Below are positions 8,798-16,818 of a stretch of 64,000 bases of DNA, one piece after another; position 1 is the stretch's first letter; every line of letters begins with the position of its first letter. Under the pieces are notes generated by a model. It was not told the origin of the DNA, ran no database searches, and saw only the letters and a program-made list of their open reading frames with translations. Source of the DNA: VRUE01 sp963762205 (lineage in GTDB: Bacteria; Actinomycetota; Thermoleophilia; Solirubrobacterales; 70-9); assembly GCA_963762205.1 (NCBI GenBank), contig CAVXJZ010000004.1, forward strand, positions 1 to 64,000, written 5' to 3'. A program made the translations under genes and the position numbers.

Positions 8798-9472
8798 TCA
8801 GCCGTCTCGGCCGGCCGCATTGGTCACGCGGCCGTCGATGATCCTCGCCACACGGTCGGCGTAGTGGGTGATGCGGTCGTCGTGGGTCACGATGATCGCT
8901 GCCGTGCCGCGCGACTTCATCTCATGACGGATCAGCTTCACGACCTGATCGCCGAGCGTTGTGTCCAGCGCCGAGGTCGGCTCGTCGAACAGCACCAAGT
9001 CGGGTTCGTTCATGAGGGCGCGCCCGATCGCCACCCGCTGGCGCTCGCCGCCCGAGAGCTGCGCCGGCAAGTTGCCTGAGCGGGGGGTCAGCCCGAGCTC
9101 CTCAAGCAGCTGGTCCGCACGTTCTCGGGCCCTGCGTCCCGTTCGCGGCCCGATTTCGTCTACGACGAGCAGGTTCTCCCGCGCGGTGAGGAACGGCACG
9201 AGGTTGACGGTCTGGAAGACGAAGCCGACCGACTCTCTGCGGAACTCGGTCAGCTGCCTGGCACTGTAGGCAGAGATGTCCTGCCCGCCGACGATCACCG
9301 AGCCGTCGGTCGGCGTCAACAGGCCCCCGGCTATCGAGCAGAGCGTGGTCTTCCCGGACCCCGACGGCCCCACCAGCGCGATGATCTCATCTGCGCCGAC
9401 GGTCAGATGGACCCGGTCGAGGGCAACGACCTCGGCGTCGCCGACGCGGTAGACCTTGCGGACGTCATCCAT
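8798..9472 (-). CDS. ABC transporter ATP-binding protein (MacB/LolD-like)
   Basis: 224 residues. Walker A GPSGSGKTT near residue 35, Q-loop VFQTVNLVPF, signature LSGGERQRVAIGRAL, Walker B DLVLFDEPTSALD, H-loop VTHDD. This is the compact LolD/MacB type that drives FtsX-like permeases. It lies directly downstream of two FtsX-like permease genes on the same strand and should power them in lipid or peptide export or in membrane-stress functions. The frame is intact, unlike the permeases. A start further upstream is possible but no better start codon is in frame. Confidence 0.85.
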   Translation of the reverse strand: MDDVRKVYRVGDAEVVALDRVHLTVGADEIIALVGPSGSGKTTLCSIAGGLLTPTDGSVIVGGQDISAYSARQLTEFRRESVGFVFQTVNLVPFLTARENLLVVDEIGPRTGRRARERADQLLEELGLTPRSGNLPAQLSGGERQRVAIGRALMNEPDLVLFDEPTSALDTTLGDQVVKLIRHEMKSRGTAAIIVTHDDRITHYADRVARIIDGRVTNAAGRDG

Positions 9473-9565
9473 CTGCAGGGCGAGCTCGGCGCCGCTGCGG
9501 TCACGGCTGGCTCCCGATTGATCGGCGGGCGCGAACCGACACGCGACAGATGGCTCGTATGGGCG

Positions 9566-10677
9566 TCACTGCTCAGCGCCGATCGCGGCGGCGGGGTCGA
9601 CCTTCAGGACCCTGCGCAGGGAGAACGCACAGCCGAGCATGGCGGCGAGCAGCAGGTAGGCCGTGCTGGTGAGCAGCCGTGTCGGCGTCGCGACGAACGG
9701 GATCGAGCCGCGGGTATCGTGGCTGAGAGCACGAGGGACGCCGCGACACCGATCGCCGACGCGATGAGTGTCACGACGAGAGCCTGCAACAGGACGCCGG
9801 CGAACAATATGCGAGCTCGCGCCGATCGCCTTCAGCACCCCGTAGAGGCCGATGCGCTCGACGGTGATGAGCGCGAAGAACAGCGCGACCACGACCACGG
9901 CGATGAACACCGTGATCCCGATGATCTGGTTGAAGACCGTCTCCTGCTGCGAGACGCCGGGGAGCGCGTTGATCGCCTGCGGATCGTGAGCGTCTTGGTG
10001 GCCCGCCGGTGGCCCGATCGACCTCGCGGGCCTGGGTGTCCGCGTCCTCCCCGCCGACCCGGACCACGAGCGCCTGGTCCACGCCCTCCCCGGCCCGCTC
10101 GCCAGGCCGGTTCGCGGCCAGCACCGAGCGCCAGGTCTCGAGTGAGCCCCACAGCGTGCCCTGCCCTGAATAGCGGCTGTCGTCGATGAATCCGATCACC
10201 TGGACGGGGGTTCGGGCGGGGCCGAGGCGGACGATGCCGTCCTGCTTGACGCCTTCGGAGCGCAGCGAGCTGTCGGCGTATACCCGCCGTCCGGGGGCAC
10301 GGCGCGTCGGGCAGGCCCTTCGGCGCGAGCTCGTAGCCGAACAGAACGACCGGCACGAGGTCCCTCGGGCCGTGGCCCTCGACGCGGGCACCAAGCTGGA
10401 CGCTGCCGAGGCCGCCGACCCGACCGGGCCGATGGTGTCTTCCACGACCCTGCCGCACGCCGGGGGTTATGCGGCTGCGCACGAGCGATTCCTGCGAGTT
10501 CGACGAGTACACGATCAGCTGACCGCGCTGAGCGCGCAGCGCACCAGTGCTCCCGGCCACGAGCCCGTCGAGAAGGCCTCCGAGAACCATGAGCAGCAGC
10601 GCGATGAGCGCCAGGATGGCCGTGGCGACCGCGAATCGACCGGGCCGGCGTCTCATCTCGCGGAGGGCGAGCTTCAT
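9566..10677 (-). pseudogene. FtsX-like ABC permease B, multiply frameshifted
   Basis: Starts at ATG 10677 (MKLALREMRRRPGRFAVATA), overlapping the end of permease A by ATGA. Pieces in three frames give a full FtsX/MacB-like plan: first helix, periplasmic domain (VIGFIDDSRYSGQGTLWGS), then three C-terminal helices (FIAVVVVALFFALITVERIG, LLQALVVTLIASAIGVAASL, LLTSTAYLLLAAMLGC) and the end LRRVLKVDPAAAIGAEQ. At least four shifts are needed to join them, so the gene is either decayed or badly sequenced. Confidence 0.6.
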
Positions 10678-11795
10678 CGCGCGCCTCCGCCGGTGGTGGC
10701 TTCGACCGGGTCGATCGCCAGCACACGCCGCGCCGCAACCATCGCACTCCCGAGTCCGAGAACAACGAGCAGAACGGACCAGAAGGCCACTGCTCCTAGG
10801 TCGAAGCTCAACTGGATCTTTCCCAGCTTGGCCTGCGAGAGCGGGAAGTAGAGCAGGGTGCCGAGCACGATTCCGCCCCCGATGATGATCACGACCTGAA
10901 ACAGGAGGGAGCGAACGAGTGCGCCAGCCGGCGCACCGATCGCTCGCAGCAGGGTGAGAGCGCGGGCCTTCTGCGAGCGTGATGATCAGGAAGAACATGC
11001 CCGTCACGAGCGGCACGACCAGCCCGAAGAGCAAGGAGATCAAGTTGAACGAGTTACGCACCGCGCCTACCGCGGGGGCCTTTTCGGCGGCCTGCCTGCC
11101 GGGTCAGGGCGTCAGCCTCTTCAGACGCATGGTTGATTCGGGTGGTGAGCGCCGCGACGGTCACGCCGGCGGCCGGCCGGACCCCGATGACGCTCGGCGG
11201 GACCGTCCCAGCGTCGGGATTCACCGCCCGGACAGCGGCAACGTAGTCCGGCCACGAGATGAAGAGGGTGGGGGCCGCCTGGATCTGGGCGTCGTTGGCC
11301 AATCCCACGACGCGCAACACGGGGTCCTTTCCGGGACCCACGACGCGGACCTGGTCCCCCAGCGAGAAGTCGATAGCGCTTCCCACTGCCTCGCCGGCGG
11401 CGCTTGGCATCCGCCCGGCGCTCAGCAGGTCGGGCCCGCCGAGCTGAGTCTTTTCGTAACCGATGCAGAGCCGCGTTTGAGTCTGCCGGCCCCACCGACG
11501 ACGACGGTAAAGGTGCCCTGGCCGATGCGCCCGGCTTCGGCCACGCCTGGGACCGCGTCGATCGTCTTCTCAAGCGGAGGGGTGATCACACTGCCCTGCA
11601 GCGTGCGTTGAGCCGTCGACGGCGAAGACGAGCACTGGCGCGGATTGGCGCTTGCACGGCGCCCACAAAGGACTTGATCAGGCCGTCCTGGAGCGCCTGC
11701 TGCGTCAGGATAAGGAACACGAGAAGAGCGACGGCGGTCACCAGAAGCCCAAAGCGCACCTTGGCTCGTCGAATCTCTCGGAGCGCTAGGAACAT
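10674..11795 (-). pseudogene. FtsX-like ABC permease A, multiply frameshifted
   Basis: Starts at ATG 11795 (MFLALREIRRAKVRFGLLVTA) and ends at 10674. Recognisable parts: N-terminal helix with LLVTAVALLVFLILTQQALQ; MacB-like periplasmic region (FSLGDQVRVVGPGKDPVLRV, FISWPDYVAAVRAVNPD); helices FNLISLLFGLVVPLVTGMFF and VLGTLLYFPLSQ; and a last helix ending AIDPVEATTGGGAR. The pieces are in different frames. With permease B and the ATPase it forms a three-gene exporter operon. Confidence 0.6.
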
Positions 11796-12125
11796 GACTC
11801 AGGGCAACCTAGACGTCGAACCTCGGATGCGCGGACGCCGGTTTCGCTTAGCAGACTGGACTGCCGGCCCCCGACTCTTGGACGATGCATTGTCTCAAAC
11901 TCCATTGGGCACGCAGTGGGCCCTGGAGACGCCGCGTTTCCCCGAAAATCCACGGTTAGGGCTGCTGAAGGGAAGAGCGCGGCGGGCCCGAAGGCCGCTC
12001 CCCGTACCACGCGGCTGTCCATCCGGTCAGTGATCCGAAACTTCTCCGGATGCGGGCGCTAGTGGCGGGGGAAAGGAATAGGGTTGCAGTTGCAAGGCCC
12101 GACAGGGGATCGCAAAGGAGCCGAG
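11796..12125. other. Intergenic region without a supported gene
   Basis: 330 bases between the divergent exporter operon and the phasin-like genes. Frames open here on both strands lack domain signals. An AAAGGAG ribosome site just before 12126 belongs to the next gene. Confidence 0.4.
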
Positions 12126-12401
12126 ATGGCACTCACAGACAAATCAGTGGAGCTGTCCGAGGAAGTGCTGGAGGAGATCAAGGACGGACAAGAGGCGGCG
12201 ATCGGTGCTGTTCGCAGCTTCGTCGGCAGCGTCGACAAGACGCTCGCTGGATCGGCGAGCCCCTCGCAGGTCGAGGAAATCGTCGACTCGGCGCTGAAGA
12301 TGGCGGACAAACTGGTCGAGACCCAGTACGAGTTTCTAAAGAACGTCGTGCACAGCGCCGGCGAGTCGGTTGGAAGTGGCGATGAGGGTGAGGAGGCGTA
12401 G
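12126..12401 (+). CDS. Small phasin-like amphipathic helical protein
   Basis: 91 residues from ATG 12126 with an AAAGGAG site. Almost entirely predicted amphipathic helix rich in E, V, S and A (LSEEVLEEIKDGQEAAIGAV, IVDSALKMADKLVETQYEFL) with an acidic tail GSGDEGEEA. No signal peptide. The pattern resembles phasins and other granule- or surface-coating helical proteins. The next gene is a diverged paralogue with the same arrangement (a V..V..V helix, then IIDAGLQMAQ..). Function not established; polymer-granule coating is a guess. Confidence 0.6.
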   Translation: MALTDKSVELSEEVLEEIKDGQEAAIGAVRSFVGSVDKTLAGSASPSQVEEIVDSALKMADKLVETQYEFLKNVVHSAGESVGSGDEGEEA

Positions 12402-12407
12402 TTCGCG

Positions 12408-12743
12408 ATGAGCGCATCCGAGAGCGAAGTCGCCAAGATCGCAGACGAGAACGCCAAGGAGCTCTCCGAGCAGTGGCTCGATCTGGCCGGGACCGGCCGG
12501 GAGACCCTGGTCGAGACGCTGGCTGAGTTCGTCGAGACCGTAGAGAAGGTGGTGCCGGTGAGCGCCGGCGTCGCCAAACAGCGGCAGATCATCGACGCCG
12601 GCCTGCAGATGGCCCAGGCGGTGGCGTGGACGCCGTACAACGCTGTGAGCAGCATCGCGCGCAGCGTCGTGCTGGTCAACGTGAAGGTCGATACGGAGGT
12701 CGACGTCGATGTCGACCTCGCTTCGCGAGATTCGACGAGCTAG
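12408..12743 (+). CDS. Second phasin-like helical protein (paralogue)
   Basis: 111 residues starting six bases after the previous stop. Helical and amphipathic (ELSEQWLDLAGTGRETLVET, FVETVEKVVPVSAGVAKQRQ, IIDAGLQMAQAV) with an alternating acidic/valine tail (VNVKVDTEVDVDVDLAS). It aligns by eye with its neighbour, which suggests tandem duplication. Same operon. Phasin-like assignment is by composition and helix pattern only. Confidence 0.55.
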   Translation: MSASESEVAKIADENAKELSEQWLDLAGTGRETLVETLAEFVETVEKVVPVSAGVAKQRQIIDAGLQMAQAVAWTPYNAVSSIARSVVLVNVKVDTEVDVDVDLASRDSTS

Positions 12744-12942
12744 CCAGACCTCCAACCTCCGAACGGGCGGTGGTGCCGCAGTAAGGGGGCGGGTCCGCCG
12801 GGCCCTGCGGCTGCGGGCCGGTCCGGGTGACCCGACGATGAAGGCCGTTTCAGCTATCCGCGACGAACTGAGGCAGCGCGGCCCTGCAGCCGGCGAAGCG
12901 CCTCCCGTAGTCCCGCCCGCACCGCCGTGGGGTCGGCGACAG

Positions 12943-13284
12943 TCACGCCCTGCCGACGGCAGCCGCGGCCAGCGCGAAAGGGCTTCCCTCCGAGTCGCGG
13001 CAAACGGCCCATCGCTCACCCGGGTGGACGATCGAGCCACCCAGCTCGTTGACACGCTCGAGCGCGGTGGCCATGTCGTCGACTGTGAAGTAGGGAAGCG
13101 AGCCGGTGTCGCCGGGCCCCGTGCCACGCTCGTGCACGCCAAGCCGCAGGCCGTCCTTTTCAGCCTCCCATCCCTTCCCGGCGCTGGCCTCCCGCTGCTG
13201 CAGCTCGACCTCGAGAAGCCCGCGCCAGAAGCGCAGAGCGCGTTCGGGGTCATCGGCGGGGAACTCGATCAGAGGCGTCGGCAT
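12943..13284 (-). CDS. VOC (glyoxalase/bleomycin resistance) family protein
   Basis: 113 residues, one VOC module: PLIEFPADDPERALRFWRGL at the N-terminus, the central pair GLRLGVHERG and LPYFTVDDMATALERVNELG, and the final strand WAVCRDSEGSPFALA. Typical for small dimeric metal-dependent VOC proteins; the substrate cannot be told. It is the last island gene before the tRNA-Pro boundary. The ~200 bases between it and the phasin-like pair contain nothing recognisable. Confidence 0.8.
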   Translation of the reverse strand: MPTPLIEFPADDPERALRFWRGLLEVELQQREASAGKGWEAEKDGLRLGVHERGTGPGDTGSLPYFTVDDMATALERVNELGGSIVHPGERWAVCRDSEGSPFALAAAAVGRA

Positions 13285-13313
13285 GGCGATTCAACCTGGG
13301 CGCGTGAGCACGA

Positions 13314-13338
13314 TTGGTACCAAAGCTGGTACCACGCT
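13314..13338 (+). repeat. Paired GGTACC arm-type repeat, right end
   Basis: Two TTGGTACCA/CTGGTACCA units followed by CGCT, in the same orientation as 5653-5676 but one base longer in the spacer. It lies inside the island about 65 bases from the intact tRNA-Pro. Confidence 0.5.
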
Positions 13339-13371
13339 ACCCAAGATGAGGCTCAGCGCCGGCCCCGGCGA

Positions 13372-13394
13372 AAGCCCGCTTCCGAAGCGGGCTT
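13372..13394 (-). terminator. Hairpin downstream of tRNA-Pro
   Basis: Perfect arms AAGCCCGCTTC / GAAGCGGGCTT with a one-base loop, directly 3' of tRNA-Pro on its strand. Probable terminator. Copies accompany both truncated tRNA-Pro ends. Confidence 0.6.
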
Positions 13395-13402
13395 CCGGGA
13401 TA

Positions 13403-13476
13403 TCGGGGCGACTGGATTTGAACCAGCGACCGCTCGGCCCCCAGCCGAGTGCGCTACCAGACTGCGCCACGCCCCG
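13403..13476 (-). tRNA. tRNA-Pro (anticodon GGG)
   Basis: Full cloverleaf of 74 bases on the minus strand. Acceptor CGGGGCG/CGCCCCG; anticodon stem CTCGG/CCGAG with loop CTGGGGG giving anticodon GGG; T-arm CTGG-TTCAAAT-CCAG; discriminator A; CCA not encoded. It is the intact copy of the island's attachment site. Confidence 0.93.
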
Positions 13477-13507
13477 TGGTCGGGCCATTCTAGTGGTGGA
13501 TCGCGAC

Positions 13508-13513
13508 TAGGCT
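13508..13513 (+). promoter_or_regulatory. -10 box TAGGCT, leaderless-type promoter
   Basis: TAGGCT lies 7 bases before the GTG at 13521, with no ribosome site between. Same arrangement as at many other genes in the window. Confidence 0.4.
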
Positions 13514-13520
13514 GAGTCGG

Positions 13521-14000
13521 GTGGCGACCATGAAGCGGAGCGCCGGAATCCTTCTCTACCGGCTCTCCGGGGAGGGGCCGGAGGTGCTGCTCGTCCACCC
13601 GGGCGGCCCGTTCTGGGCGAAGAGGGACCTCGGCGCCTGGTCGATACCGAAGGGGGAGCTGGAGGAGGGAGAGGCGGCGCGGGACTGCGCGCTGCGCGAG
13701 CTCGGCGAGGAGCTCGGGTCGCCGCCCGCGCTCGACCCCGCCGAGCTGATCGAGCTCGGCTCGGTCCGTCAGCGGGCCAAGTTCGTCGAGGCCTGGGCGG
13801 CCGAGGCCGACTTCGACCCGGCGCGGCTGCACAGCGTGGGCTTCACGATGGAATGGCCGCCGCGCTCCGGGCGCGAGCGGGAGTTCCCCGAGGTCGACCG
13901 AGCCGCGTGGTTCGACCCCGGAGAGGCGCGGCGCCGCATCCTGCCCGCCCAGGCGGGGCTGATCGACCGCCTGCTGGAGCGGCTGGAAGCCGCGCCGTGA
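13521..14000 (+). CDS. Nudix hydrolase
   Basis: 159 residues. The Nudix box is complete at about residues 45-67 (GELEEGEAARDCALRELGEELG; invariant G, E, RE, EE, G present). The N-terminus SAGILLYRLSGEGPEVLLVHPGGPFWAKRDLGAWSIPKGE resembles the NTP pyrophosphohydrolase/DUF4916-like Nudix proteins often found as general housekeeping enzymes. Hydrolyses a nucleoside diphosphate linked to X; substrate unknown. GTG 13521 is preferred because of the spacing to the -10 box; ATG 13530 is the alternative. Confidence 0.88.
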   Translation: MATMKRSAGILLYRLSGEGPEVLLVHPGGPFWAKRDLGAWSIPKGELEEGEAARDCALRELGEELGSPPALDPAELIELGSVRQRAKFVEAWAAEADFDPARLHSVGFTMEWPPRSGREREFPEVDRAAWFDPGEARRRILPAQAGLIDRLLERLEAAP

Positions 14001-14027
14001 GCGGCCAGGCGACCTATACTCGGCGGC

Positions 14028-14414
14028 GTGGAGCCATCGGCCCAGCCAGAGCGCCTGAACGAGGAGGGCCTCGGCGCGTTCGGCGCCCGGGCCGGCGAGG
14101 GCTCTCCGGTGGTGATGCTCAACCTGCTGCGCTTCAAGCCCGACGGCGGCCGGGAGCGCTACGCGGAATACGGCGCCGCGACGGCGCCGCTGCTTGAGAA
14201 GGCCGGCGGGCGGATCGTCTGGGCCGGGCAGGCGGGCCCACCGCTGCTTGGCGAACGGGGCTGGGACATGGCCCTGCTCGTCGAATACCCGAGCCGGCAG
14301 GCGTTCCTCGACATGATCGCCTCACCCGAATACCGGGAGATCGGGCACCTGCGCACCGAGGCGCTCGAGCTCGGCGAGCTGCATCCCATGGACTCCACCG
14401 AGGAGCTGGGCTGA
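14028..14414 (+). CDS. DUF1330 domain protein
   Basis: 128 residues with the DUF1330 ferredoxin-like pattern: VVMLNLLRFKPDGGRERYAE, YGAATAPLLEKAGGRIVWAG, MALLVEYPSRQAFLDMIASP and EYREIGHLRTEAL. Small cytosolic dimeric alpha+beta barrel; function unknown. GTG start 7 bases after TATACT (14015-14020), so likely leaderless. Its stop overlaps the ATG of the RDD gene (TGATG), so the two are co-transcribed. Confidence 0.8.
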   Translation: MEPSAQPERLNEEGLGAFGARAGEGSPVVMLNLLRFKPDGGRERYAEYGAATAPLLEKAGGRIVWAGQAGPPLLGERGWDMALLVEYPSRQAFLDMIASPEYREIGHLRTEALELGELHPMDSTEELG

Positions 14415-15481
14415 TGCCCGAGCGGCCGCCAGGGGAGGCGCCCAACGGGCGTCCGCTGCCGCTCTCGGTGCGCATGCTCGGCGCCGGGGTCGACGCCGCC
14501 CGATCGGTGACCAGGGCCGCCGGGATCGACCGCGCGGTAGAGGCCGCGGCCGAGGAGGCGATGGTCGCGGCGGTCGAGAGCGAGGCGGTCGAGCGGGCCC
14601 TCGTCCGGGTCCTGCAGGGCCCCGCGGTGGAGAACGCCGTGCACGGGGCACTCGACAGCGAGACGGTCAAGGCGGCGCTGATCGAGGCGCTCGACAGCGA
14701 GATGGTCGACGAGGTCTGGCGGCGCCTGCTGGCCAGCGACGAGGCGCAGAAGCTGGTCGAGAGGATCGCCGAGGCGCCCGAGATCCGGGCCGCGATCAGC
14801 GCCCAGAGCGCCGGCCTGCTCGAGGACATCGGCCACACGATCGGCAAGACGACCCGCCGCCTGGACACGATCGTCGAGCGGATCGTCCGCAGGGTCTTCT
14901 TCCGCAAGCCGCGGCCGCAGCCGACCGACCGGGCCGGCCTCGTGACCCGCGGGCTCGCGTTCGGGCTCGACGCGCTGATCGTCAACCTCGTCTTCTCCGG
15001 GCTGGCGGCGATCGCCGCCCTGATCGCCTCGGCGATCTCCGGCAACGGCAACGGCGTCTCCGACGTCGCCCTGGCGCTCGGCTCGGTTGCCTGGATCGCG
15101 CTCGGCAGCCTCTACGCGGTCACCTTCTGGTCGCTCGCAGGGCAGACGCCGGGGATGCGCTTCTTCGGCATCCACCTCGGCGCCGAGGGGGAGAGGCTGG
15201 GGCTGCGGCGGTCGCTGAGGCGCCTCGCCGGCTTCGTCCTCGCCCTGATCCCCTTCGGCCTCGGCTTCCTCGGGGTCCTCTTCGACGAACGCCGCCGCGG
15301 CTGGCAGGACCGGATGGCCGGCGTCGACGTCCTCTACGAGCGCAACGAGCGCAGGCCGGCCCCGTGGTCGACGCTCGACCCGGCGCAGGCCGGCGAGGGC
15401 GAGGCCCCCGGCACGACGAAGGCCCCGGGGGGCCGGGGCCTTCGTCCACAGCAGGTCGGCGGGCCGCCGCTCGGCGGCTGA
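14414..15481 (+). CDS. RDD family membrane protein with long helical N-terminus
   Basis: 355 residues. The first ~150 are soluble, helical and acidic (repeated VE..V..AL.. segments), then the RDD domain: RGLAFGLDALIVNLVFSG (first helix with R and D), a second helix, the SLAGQTPGMRFFGIHL block, and a final helix followed by DERRRGWQDRMAGVDVLY. The RDD domain is probably involved in transport or membrane stress, but roles vary. A GC-rich hairpin (15417-15448) lies in the last codons (TTKAPGGRGLRP), so the natural C-terminus could be earlier if a frameshift is present. Confidence 0.8.
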   Translation: MPERPPGEAPNGRPLPLSVRMLGAGVDAARSVTRAAGIDRAVEAAAEEAMVAAVESEAVERALVRVLQGPAVENAVHGALDSETVKAALIEALDSEMVDEVWRRLLASDEAQKLVERIAEAPEIRAAISAQSAGLLEDIGHTIGKTTRRLDTIVERIVRRVFFRKPRPQPTDRAGLVTRGLAFGLDALIVNLVFSGLAAIAALIASAISGNGNGVSDVALALGSVAWIALGSLYAVTFWSLAGQTPGMRFFGIHLGAEGERLGLRRSLRRLAGFVLALIPFGLGFLGVLFDERRRGWQDRMAGVDVLYERNERRPAPWSTLDPAQAGEGEAPGTTKAPGGRGLRPQQVGGPPLGG

Positions 15482-15488
15482 GCGCCGC

Positions 15489-15876
15489 TAGCGGCGTCGA
15501 GGCGCCTTCCGGGCCCTCCGCCAGCTTGTAGATGACGATGATCGCGAGGGCGAACACCGACAGCGACCAGAACGGGTAGCCGGGGATCGACAGCAGCGCC
15601 CCGATCGCGTTCAGCGAGGCGATGAAGATCCCGAACCAGCGGCCGAACTCCCCGCCCGAGAAGAGCGAGAAGGCGGCGACGAGCTCGAGCACGCCGAGGA
15701 TCAGCAGGATCCAGCCCCAGGTGTGCAGGCCACTGAGGATGTAGGTGCCGTTGTCGGTGAAGAACCTTCGAGTCGCCGATCGCGGCGATCCCGTAGATGA
15801 TGTTCAGCACTCCTGCGATCAGCAGCAGCACGGCGGCGAAGACCCACCAGCCGCTGATCTGGCTCTCATCGTTCAT
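15489..15876 (-). CDS. DUF7144-like four-helix membrane protein (frameshifted)
   Basis: Starts at ATG 15876 (MNDESQISGWWVFAAVLLLI). Four hydrophobic helices with small loops, as in the actinobacterial DUF7144 family: AGVLNIIYGIAAI, TWGWILLILGVLELVAAFSL, WFGIFIASLNAIGALL, PFWSLSVFALAIIVIY. One extra G near 15765 breaks the frame: AAG-G-TTC-TTC-ACC should read KFFTDNGTY. The 3' end is uncertain. After KLAEGPEGA the present frame runs on toward 15120, whereas a TAG sits at about 15489 in another frame. Function unknown. Confidence 0.65.
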
Positions 15877-15983
15877 GCGGTATCCCTTTCCGAAGGAAAA
15901 ATTGACCGTAGAGACATGGCGATACTAAGAAGGGGTTCGATCCCGGGCAAGCGGCTCCTGCGGTATGCGACCATTTGCCTGCG

Positions 15984-16799
15984 ATGAGGGGGATACGGGG
16001 AAGTGCGATGGGAAGCCGTATAGGCGGTGCCGTCCTCGCCCTTCTGCTGCTCGCGGCCCTGCTTCCGGGCGCCGCCGCGGCCGGCCGCCTGAGGGTGGTC
16101 GAGCTGCGCGGAGAGCCGACCGCGGGGGCGAGCAGCATCAGGGTCGGCGACTATCTCGGCAGCGGGACCAGGACCAACGGGCGCATCCTCGGCTTCGACC
16201 CCCAGAACGGCGACTACTCGTGCTCGGGCACCGCCCTCGACACCCCGAGCCGCTCGATCGTCCTCACCGCCGGCCACTGCGTGCAGGAGCGCCACAGCGT
16301 CGGCCGCGAACTGACCTTCATCCCCGCCTTCGACCACGGCGCCCGTCCCTTCGGGGCGTTCGAGGTCAAGGTCGCCTACATGATGCCCCAGTGGCGCCGC
16401 CACGAGAACCCGGACTTCGACGTCGCCGCCCTCAGGGTCGCCCCCAACCAGTACGGGATGCTGACCGACGTCGTCGGCGGGCGCGGCTACGTGACCGGCC
16501 GCTCCCGCCATCTCCGCTTCCAGATCTACGGCTATCCGGCCGCGGCGCTGAACGGGGAAGAGCTGCGCAGCTGCTTCGCGAAGGGGCTGGGCAGCGACGT
16601 CCTCACCTACCGCTTGGTGGGCCCGCCGACCGTACCCAGCTCCTGCGACATGGCCGGAGGCTCCAGCGGCGGCGCCTGGATCGTCGGCGGCAGCTACATC
16701 GACGGCGTCACCAGCTATGGCTACGCCGGCACCGGGAACAAGGTCTTCTCGCCCTACTTCGGCAGGGAGATCGGGCACTTCCTCGCGCGCCTTCCCTAG
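15984..16799 (+). CDS. Secreted V8/trypsin-like serine protease
   Basis: About 271 residues. Signal peptide GGAVLALLLLAALLPGAAAA. Chymotrypsin-fold triad: His in LTAGHCV (residue ~93), Asp in NPDFDVAAL (~148), Ser in MAGGSSGGAW (~222). A pair of cysteines (C77, C97-type) flanks the His loop. It resembles bacterial glutamyl endopeptidase-like (V8) proteases and is secreted by Sec. A paralogue is at 34942-35904. ATG 15984 chosen; TTG 15975 and ATG 16008 are in frame, and the latter also leaves a good signal peptide. Confidence 0.85.
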   Translation: MRGIRGSAMGSRIGGAVLALLLLAALLPGAAAAGRLRVVELRGEPTAGASSIRVGDYLGSGTRTNGRILGFDPQNGDYSCSGTALDTPSRSIVLTAGHCVQERHSVGRELTFIPAFDHGARPFGAFEVKVAYMMPQWRRHENPDFDVAALRVAPNQYGMLTDVVGGRGYVTGRSRHLRFQIYGYPAAALNGEELRSCFAKGLGSDVLTYRLVGPPTVPSSCDMAGGSSGGAWIVGGSYIDGVTSYGYAGTGNKVFSPYFGREIGHFLARLP

Positions 16800-16818
16800 G
16801 CAATACGCTGCGGGGAGG

